Positions 61,069 through 64,000 of a stretch of DNA of 64,000 nt are shown here, one piece after another; within the stretch, counting starts at the first letter, position 1; the number at the start of each line of letters is the position of its first letter. The translations under genes were made by a program, and so were the position numbers. This DNA is from Steromphala cineraria (lineage: Eukaryota > Mollusca > Gastropoda > Trochida > Trochidae), in assembly GCA_916613615.1 (NCBI GenBank), contig OU744726.1, positions 18,789,515 through 18,853,514 of the forward strand, written 5' to 3'. Below the pieces are notes generated by a model. The model did not search any database, was not told where the DNA came from, and saw nothing but the letters and a program-made list of their open reading frames with translations.

Positions 61069-64000
61069 CTGCAATAAAAACTCAATATTTAGATCTTTTT
61101 CAAACACATTTTTGTGTAAAATTGCTATTTCTGGATTCACAGTATCTGCAATAGAAAATTTCCTCTGTGAGGTTTTGGTTGAGTTTCTTTGTGTCTCAAA
61201 TGTTGGAGCATTTTAAACCAACATCCTAAATACCAGGCATCACCAGCACTGATTGTACTACCAGCTTACCCATACATCAACCAGGCCTTGACAAAACAAA
61301 AATTCTATGTGTCTACTGTTGAAAAGTGGGATGTTCAAATTAAAATTATTCAAGTTACATCAAGTGGAAATTATGGTATATGAGATGACACCTTAATTTT
61401 ACACTGTACATACCAGTATCAAGATGATATTTCAATTTAAGAACAAACATACAAGTTCAGTTATCCATAGATTCAAAGATTGCATAAAAACATTTATAAA
61501 ATTCACATTATGAAATTGAGTGACATATCAAATTGCAACACACAACTTTATTCATTCATAGATGTAAGGATTGCAGTTTCATTTTTCATAATGATTGACA
61601 TATCAAATTCCAAAATGTTTCATTATGACAAACTGTAAATGAACGCAACTTCCGATACTATCATACCATCCTGTTGACAGCGTTTTCAGTGTCCCAATTA
61701 AAGGACACAACACATGTTGTCACATCATTAGATGAATCATACACAAACAATGCAATACCAGAATATGTGCAACTAATATACTGTGGGCTATGAATCACAA
61801 ATATTTCTATGAAATTAGACCAGATAAATCAAATTAACCAGAAATTTGGAATGATTTGAAAACATATAGAATGTGAAGTACCAGTACATTTACATGTTTT
61901 TGAAAAGTTTAGCTCTGTCTAAAATGAAATGAATTTTTAATAAATTACACTTTTCTCCAACATTAAATATTTTAAGAATAAAAGTTTATGACTTTTAATA
62001 TCATACATCTTCCTCTTTGGCTAACAACATACTTTGTCATGAAATAAAGATATTTTACTAGTGGTATTCCTAAAAAATCTACAAATCCTTTTAATTTTTA
62101 AAACATTGTAACATATTGTAATTCCAGCTACCAGCTTTTTATATGAAACATGCCCTTATTCCAAAAGTTTCTGTAAGAAGTTTTCTTTTACATGTTTGAT
62201 AATGACATAGTTATCACGAACTATGACACAATTCAATTTCAACTTCATTGTAATATGTTCAAAGGTTGAACAAACTGATTTAAAGCTTTTAGCAAAATAA
62301 CCTACATCAATGATCCAATATAGGAATAATGCGTGCAACGTGTAACCTACATTCCATGGGTTGAACTTAAAAGATTTTAATGTGTTAAAACCATGCTAGA
62401 GCAGCCTTTGAGCTTTAATGTTTAAAACATGGTAGACCTACATTTGTTCACCTTATGGTAAAAGTTGACGAGCTTGTTAACTCAAACTTTCATAAAGTTT
62501 TAACATAAGAAATTTAGTTTATCATTATTTAGAATGTTTTAAGTTATGAATGAGTTTCTTCTTTTCTGTTGAATTTTGGAAATTAATCTTACCAAGCACT
62601 AAATAAAAAAAACAAAATCAAATACAATTGCATGATAACCATTATGACACATGAGAATATATATAATTTATATTCCAAAAGCAGAAACAAATCATGAATG
62701 GAATATCTTCTTAATTTATATAAGTACATCATCAGTACAGAGACAGACATGGCAAGAGTACAGAACCACTTGTGAATGGAAGCTAGGGTTTCAGTATAAA
62801 TAGCGCCAGAGCCTACAGACACACAGACAGACAGATGGACAGGAAGTGGGTCAAGTCGAGACTTCAATCAACAGACAAGAGTTTATAGTGGAAGCCTTTA
62901 GCTATCATCCCGTTTATCCCCCAATCATCTATCAGGACAAACCATGTCAGCAGAACCACACATAACCTCTCTCGTTACAAAGTTTGCAATTCTCGTAATT
63001 CTTGTCTGACCGACTTCTGAAACTTTACCTATCCCAACACCATCAAACATCATCTCATTGATGTAATGAATGTACTGAAACTGAACTGGTGCCAAATTAT
63101 CCTTCACCCCAAGTCTAAATACAATATGCTTTCTCCCCGGTTTCCACAAGCATGAACATAAAAGTCGTTCCCTTGTGTAATGCTGGGTCACACTGACTGC
63201 CATGTTGTTTTCGTGTAAACCGGTACCGCTGCATACCTTCAAGCTGTGCGTAACATTTACGTCTTGATTACCTTTAAGATTTCTGTCAGAGAGATATTTA
63301 AAAGGCGTAACATTGAACATCGTCTAACACAATGATACCTGAGTTTCCTTGAAGATTTTCACATTCTTGAACATGACCTTGTACAATGAGTAAGCAGACG
63401 TGAAATCTCACCTGCATCTTGACGTCTGCTACGACAGCTACATCCGATGAAGTTGAGACCATAGTCAAAAACTTTTGAAATGTACGAGAACATACTAATC
63501 ACAAGAGCACTAAACCTCTTCTAGACACTTTAGCCCATCAAGTTTACGCGTCTGCTAATTCAGAGTATCTCAGTGAGTTCGTCCAGCCAGATGAACAAGG
63601 GTTGTTGGCTCCGTGTGACTGAAATCAGCTGGCAAGATTTGGGGGGACAACTTTCAGGGGGAGGGTGGGGGTAAGAAAACTTGGCACACAATGTTTCACA
63701 AGCCAGATGGGTGCCAGATGGATTTTATCGAGGTCCAAGAGTAAGACAAACAGAATCAGAATTCCAGCGTTGTTATCACCTGTCCTGAAGAAGACAGAGG
63801 ATGGAGGAATTGAGGCTTGTTGAGACAAGAGTTGCTAAGTGGACTCTGGACACATCCCTGTCTAATACATCTTCCTGCCCTGTGATTTGTGTCCAAGCCT
63901 TGGACAGCTTAACTGTGTCCTCAGCTGATTCTGGGGATTCTTGCAATAATTGGAAATGTTTGTGTTCCTATAATTGTGATTTATAACCATTATATTTTTA
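61069..64000. other. Presumed first intron or upstream DNA of the CDK gene
   Basis: No recognisable exon. A 131-codon ORF at 62925-63320 (minus) has no family resemblance. On the minus strand 63462-63412 reads ATG, 17 codons, then CAG/GTGAGA, a good donor; it could be an alternative first exon but does not match the phase of the exon at 61068 without another exon between. Confidence 0.45.

Noticed and set aside
62925..63320. 131-codon minus-strand ORF upstream of the CDK gene
   Set aside because: No resemblance to CDK N-termini or other families, no good donor in phase; may be chance or repeat-derived.
63412..63462. First coding exon of the CDK gene (17 codons then CAG/GTGAGA)
   Set aside because: Phase 0 donor against a phase 1 acceptor at 61068; only possible with an unseen exon between, so not annotated.

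Overview
The window is animal nuclear DNA: AT-rich, genes split into many small GT-AG exons, long introns full of short inverted-repeat elements. Six protein-coding genes can be read, all by recognising exons and joining them in phase by eye. The repeat landscape (tRNA-headed SINEs, TTAA-flanked MITEs, 'actcactcactc' and 'ataagcgcc' repeats) together with a TBK1/IKK-epsilon kinase and a CBM14 secreted protein suggests a marine mollusc, probably a gastropod; this is inference, since no marker gene for taxonomy is present.

Layout. 1-2749: no gene seen. 2755-6961: a 4.2 kb element with about 295 bp terminal inverted repeats, a CACTGTG tip and a 5-bp target duplication (Transib/RAG-like in end architecture), itself hit by a LINE fragment and a MITE. 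7353-17410 (+): TBK1/IKK-epsilon-like innate immune kinase, 16 exons, 5' end not found. 18.1-23.7 kb: repeats. 23779-26751 (-): cysteine-rich secreted protein with a GPI-type tail. 30328-33071 (+): two-exon secreted protein with three chitin-binding (CBM14-like) repeats, TATA box and poly(A) signal. 34651-37666 (-): complete mitochondrial ribosomal protein L2. 39946-41420 (+): complete LSM8. 42-47.5 kb: AT-rich, no gene. 47684-61068 (-): PCTAIRE-type cyclin-dependent kinase (CDK16/17/18), 14 exons, 5' end not found. 61-64 kb: presumed 5' intron/upstream DNA of the CDK.

The genes do not form a pathway or operon; they are unrelated neighbours on alternating strands. MRPL2 and LSM8 are arranged head to head, 2.3 kb apart.

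The most unusual points are the RSS-like 4.2 kb transposon with paired subterminal motifs, three separate tandem duplications that span exon/intron junctions (two in TBK1, one in the CDK), a 193-bp near-perfect foldback with a 9-bp target duplication, a 68-bp spacerless perfect palindrome, a three-layer nest of MITEs with an array of CRE-like palindromes, and very young LINE copies, one with a clean 10-bp target duplication.
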